A DNA stretch of 64,000 nucleotides from Paraburkholderia agricolaris (GTDB lineage: Bacteria > Pseudomonadota > Gammaproteobacteria > Burkholderiales > Burkholderiaceae), in NCBI RefSeq assembly GCF_009455635.1, contig NZ_QPER01000002.1:2914001-2978000 (forward strand), written 5' to 3'. The position numbers and the translations under genes were made by a program. Within the stretch, counting starts at the first letter, position 1. Each line of letters starts with the position of its first letter. The notes beneath the pieces were generated by a model, which did not search any database, had not been told where the DNA came from, and saw only the letters and a program-made list of their open reading frames with translations. Positions 62,034 through 64,000 of the stretch are shown one piece after another.

Positions 62034-62873
62034 GTGCATTTCAACGAAATCAGCGACGAGGAATGGCGGCAGTTAGCGCCCATCCTGTCGGATGCGATCA
62101 TCGCTCATGGGCAACGCGGCCGGCCTCGTGTGCGGGTTCGACTCGTGGCCAATGCCGTGCTGTGGATCCTCACCACCGGCGAATCGTGGTCACGCTTGCC
62201 GGGCACCTTCCCGTCCGTGCCGACATGCCGGCGCAGCCTCGAAAAATGGCGGTCGACCGGCGCCCTCGCGGAAATGCACCGGCTTCTCTCGAACGCCGGA
62301 CGCAAGTTTCGCTGCGGCCCGGACGGGCTGCCGGAACTCCGCCACGCCGCGCCGCGGACCATTGAGCGTCAACCCAGGGACGAGGGCCTTCGGCAGGTAT
62401 TCTGGAAAGATCAGGCGGCATGGCAGGCACCGCAGGGCACACGGCGGCCACGTCTCACGATGGATACGTTCACCCGGATCGCACAGCAGTTGCCGAATGC
62501 TTCGCACACCCGGCCTGAGCATGTCTCCTCCGGCGGGCCGGCCGAGCGCCCGCAGAGCATTCATCGGACTGTCTCGCCCTGGATGGGCCTTGCGTCGAAC
62601 GGCCGATGCGAACTCGATCCGCGCGGCTACGTCATTTATCTCGTCGCCGATCCCGTCGCCAACGGCCGCTTCCGCGGCTGGGCCGAGATCGTGCGGGATG
62701 CCCGGCGGATGGCCCGCTCCGGACTGATTGGCCCAAGCTTCAGGAACAGCGAGGCGGCCCAGCAATATGCCTTCGAATGGGCGCGGCGCTGGATCGACGA
62801 AGCACTCGGCAACAATAGCGAGGACGCCGAGCTCGAGAACGATCTCTGGCAGCGAAAACTCCGGTCAGGGTAA
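62034..62873 (+). CDS. Protein with transposase-derived (DUF4096-like) N-terminal domain and unknown C-terminal domain
   Basis: The 279-residue protein starts with a DUF4096-like segment (about 1-90): ISDEEWRQLAPIL, GRPRVRVRLVANAVLWILTTG, WSRLPGTFPS, then RRSLEKW. This is the DNA-binding end of IS5/IS4-type transposases. The DDE catalytic domain is absent; instead residues 100-190 are low-complexity and 205-279 form another domain (YVIYLVADPVANGRFRGWAEIVRDARRMARSG, then QQYAFEWARRWIDE). The start is GTG 62034 with GGGGGAGG 5 bases upstream. It has no terminal inverted repeats. It looks like a domesticated transposase fragment, possibly a regulator. Confidence 0.65.
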   Translation: MHFNEISDEEWRQLAPILSDAIIAHGQRGRPRVRVRLVANAVLWILTTGESWSRLPGTFPSVPTCRRSLEKWRSTGALAEMHRLLSNAGRKFRCGPDGLPELRHAAPRTIERQPRDEGLRQVFWKDQAAWQAPQGTRRPRLTMDTFTRIAQQLPNASHTRPEHVSSGGPAERPQSIHRTVSPWMGLASNGRCELDPRGYVIYLVADPVANGRFRGWAEIVRDARRMARSGLIGPSFRNSEAAQQYAFEWARRWIDEALGNNSEDAELENDLWQRKLRSG

Positions 62874-62922
62874 GCGGGTGCACAGCGATCCATTAAAGGC
62901 ACGCCCGCACGACCTCGATTTC

Positions 62923-63795
62923 TCAGAGCATCCAGTACTCGTCTGGAATTCTGCGGTCCGCTTCGGAGAGGTAGGGATTATCCAGTTGAAAGGTCTTCCG
63001 CAACGCGGGTTTTGCGAGGACCAGCGCATTCTGAATGTAGGGATGCGAATTGAACAGTTTCATGTAAGTCCCGTCGCGATACGCCAGCACGAGGCCCCTC
63101 TCGATCGTCTCCGCGAGCGCCGCGTGGCCCGTCGCGACGTAGAAAATAAAATCGGACCGGTACTTCAGCATCAACCGGTTCTCGACAACCAGGTCAGGTT
63201 CGAGATGCCGCCGAGCCTCCAGCTCGGCGAACGCTTCAACCACGCCTCTTGGAAAATAGTCGACCCGCCCGCTCTGGGTCATTTCGAACAGTGACTCGTA
63301 AGTCGACGTTTGAACATCCAGACCGGTTGTCCGCAGGATGTCGGTATCGATCCATCCTAGCCCCTGACAGCACGTGAACGCTTTCAGATCCGAAAAGCGC
63401 TCGACTCTGTCGAAATCGCGTTGCCGGTCCTTTCTTATGATGAATATCCGATAGCCGATCAGCCCGCGATGGATCGGAATCCGCACCACGTTCAGGCCGC
63501 GTTCGGAGCTCGCCTCCATGCTCGTCCAGTGCAGATTGATCGTATTGTTGCCGTTTGCCAGTTCGGCCAGCGCGCGGCCACGCTCCATGACAATGTCGGT
63601 CTGCTGCGCCGTATAGGCGGCTTGCGCCGTTTTCATCGCCAGATCGAGGACAGCGAGTGCAAACGCAGCGTGCACGTCCCCGCCGGGACGAATGCGTGGA
63701 TAGACGATGTGGAAAGGCCCGGCCGACGCGGCAGGCGTGCCAAGCGTCAAGCCCGCGGCGCCCAGCGCGGCCAGTACAAAACGCCTGCGATGCAT
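62923..63795 (-). CDS. Periplasmic solute-binding-like protein
   Basis: The 290-residue protein has a signal sequence with RRRF followed by VLAALGAAGLTLG and a cut near ASA (about 25), which resembles a Tat signal. The mature part has the bacterial family 3 extracellular solute-binding pattern, including HRGLIGYRIFIIRKD, SDLKAFTCCQGLGWIDTDIL and SGRVDYFPRGVVEAFAELEA. It has no transporter genes nearby in the window. The fold suggests polar amino acid or organic acid binding or a receptor role; the ligand is unknown. The start at 63795 is chosen over a longer frame because the signal peptide begins there. Confidence 0.75.
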   Translation of the reverse strand: MHRRRFVLAALGAAGLTLGTPAASAGPFHIVYPRIRPGGDVHAAFALAVLDLAMKTAQAAYTAQQTDIVMERGRALAELANGNNTINLHWTSMEASSERGLNVVRIPIHRGLIGYRIFIIRKDRQRDFDRVERFSDLKAFTCCQGLGWIDTDILRTTGLDVQTSTYESLFEMTQSGRVDYFPRGVVEAFAELEARRHLEPDLVVENRLMLKYRSDFIFYVATGHAALAETIERGLVLAYRDGTYMKLFNSHPYIQNALVLAKPALRKTFQLDNPYLSEADRRIPDEYWML

Positions 63796-63952
63796 GAATG
63801 GAAAGGTTTCTCGACACGGAATGGTGCGCCCGGATTGGCGCATCGCCGCTCAGGTGCGCACCTGAACGGTGTTTCATCGTGCCATGCGCAACGCATACTG
63901 GCAAACCGTGCTTTCCCGCTGCCGCAGCAGGCGCTTCAGTGCGCCGGCGTGG

Positions 63953-64000
63953 TCAATGAACCGCGCCGAACACTGCGTTGACCCCTTCCACGGGTGTCAG
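63953..64000 (-). CDS. Possible C-terminus of a minus-strand gene leaving the window
   Basis: The minus strand is open from the last base and encodes LTPVEGVNAVFGAVH before TGA at 63955-63953. Most third positions are G or C as in real genes here. Only 15 residues are visible, so it could be chance. Confidence 0.3.
   Translation of the reverse strand: MTPVEGVNAVFGAVH

Noticed and set aside
1..64000. CRISPR arrays, tRNA or rRNA genes, intact insertion sequences
   Set aside because: No regularly spaced repeats, cloverleaf-like segments or paired terminal repeats with a full transposase were seen on reading both strands.

Overview
The window is GC-rich, densely packed bacterial chromosome, most likely from Burkholderia sensu lato (Paraburkholderia type). 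The reasons are strong G/C bias at third codon positions, trimeric Gram-negative porins of the Burkholderia type at both ends, many MFS transporters of the AAHS, MHS and ACS classes, and many LysR, LacI, GntR, DeoR and PadR regulators each beside a small catabolic operon. This is typical of the accessory, catabolic part of a secondary replicon. I found no rRNA, tRNA, CRISPR array, replication origin or intact insertion sequence.

Layout. 1-1914: C-terminus of a porin, a strong hairpin, and an AAHS-type transporter. 2054-3187: two uncharacterised genes. 3375-11163: a beta-galactoside/galactan module made of a LacI regulator, an ABC importer (ATPase, binding protein, two permeases), a GH42 beta-galactosidase and the decayed 3' end of a GH53 galactanase, with two matched LacI-type operators. 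11348-15481: an N-terminal-nucleophile acylase and a succinate-semialdehyde-type dehydrogenase. 15746-20668: an MHS transporter, an acyl-CoA-dehydrogenase-like flavin monooxygenase, a flavin reductase, an EthD-like protein and a LysR regulator. 20748-22780: an uncharacterised protein, an AraC regulator and an AlaX editing protein. 22925-32214: a sugar-acid cluster with two lactonase-like amidohydrolases, a PdxA paralogue, an enolase-superfamily dehydratase, three MFS transporters and a LysR regulator. 32672-34311: a split chromate transporter and an uncharacterised gene. 34413-38758: a ManD/RspA-like dehydratase, MFS transporter, SDR and GntR regulator. 38922-41287: membrane proteins and a PadR regulator.

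41575-50194 looks like one regulon. It holds two MHS transporters, an RraA-like protein, a class II aldolase, a GhrA-type reductase, a Zn amidase and a CitE-like lyase around a LysR gene. The same 51-bp promoter element lies, without gaps, in front of three transcription units. 50270-60398 is a run of minus-strand genes for an acid-sugar pathway: porin, DapA-like aldolase/dehydratase, Fe-alcohol dehydrogenase, a single ORF joining a DUF1537 sugar-acid kinase to a PdxA dehydrogenase, a sodium:solute symporter, a cytoplasmic BNR-repeat protein, a DeoR regulator and an SDR. 60739-64000 holds small DUF1330 and DUF302 proteins, a 67-bp inverted repeat ending exactly at a start codon, a protein with a transposase-derived N-terminal domain, and a periplasmic binding protein.

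The best candidates for something undescribed are the kinase-PdxA/BNR/symporter/DapA pathway, the 41.5-50.2 kb regulon with its RraA-like protein lacking the usual arginine, and the 61.6-62.9 kb locus. Functions come from motifs and family knowledge read by eye; no database search was run.
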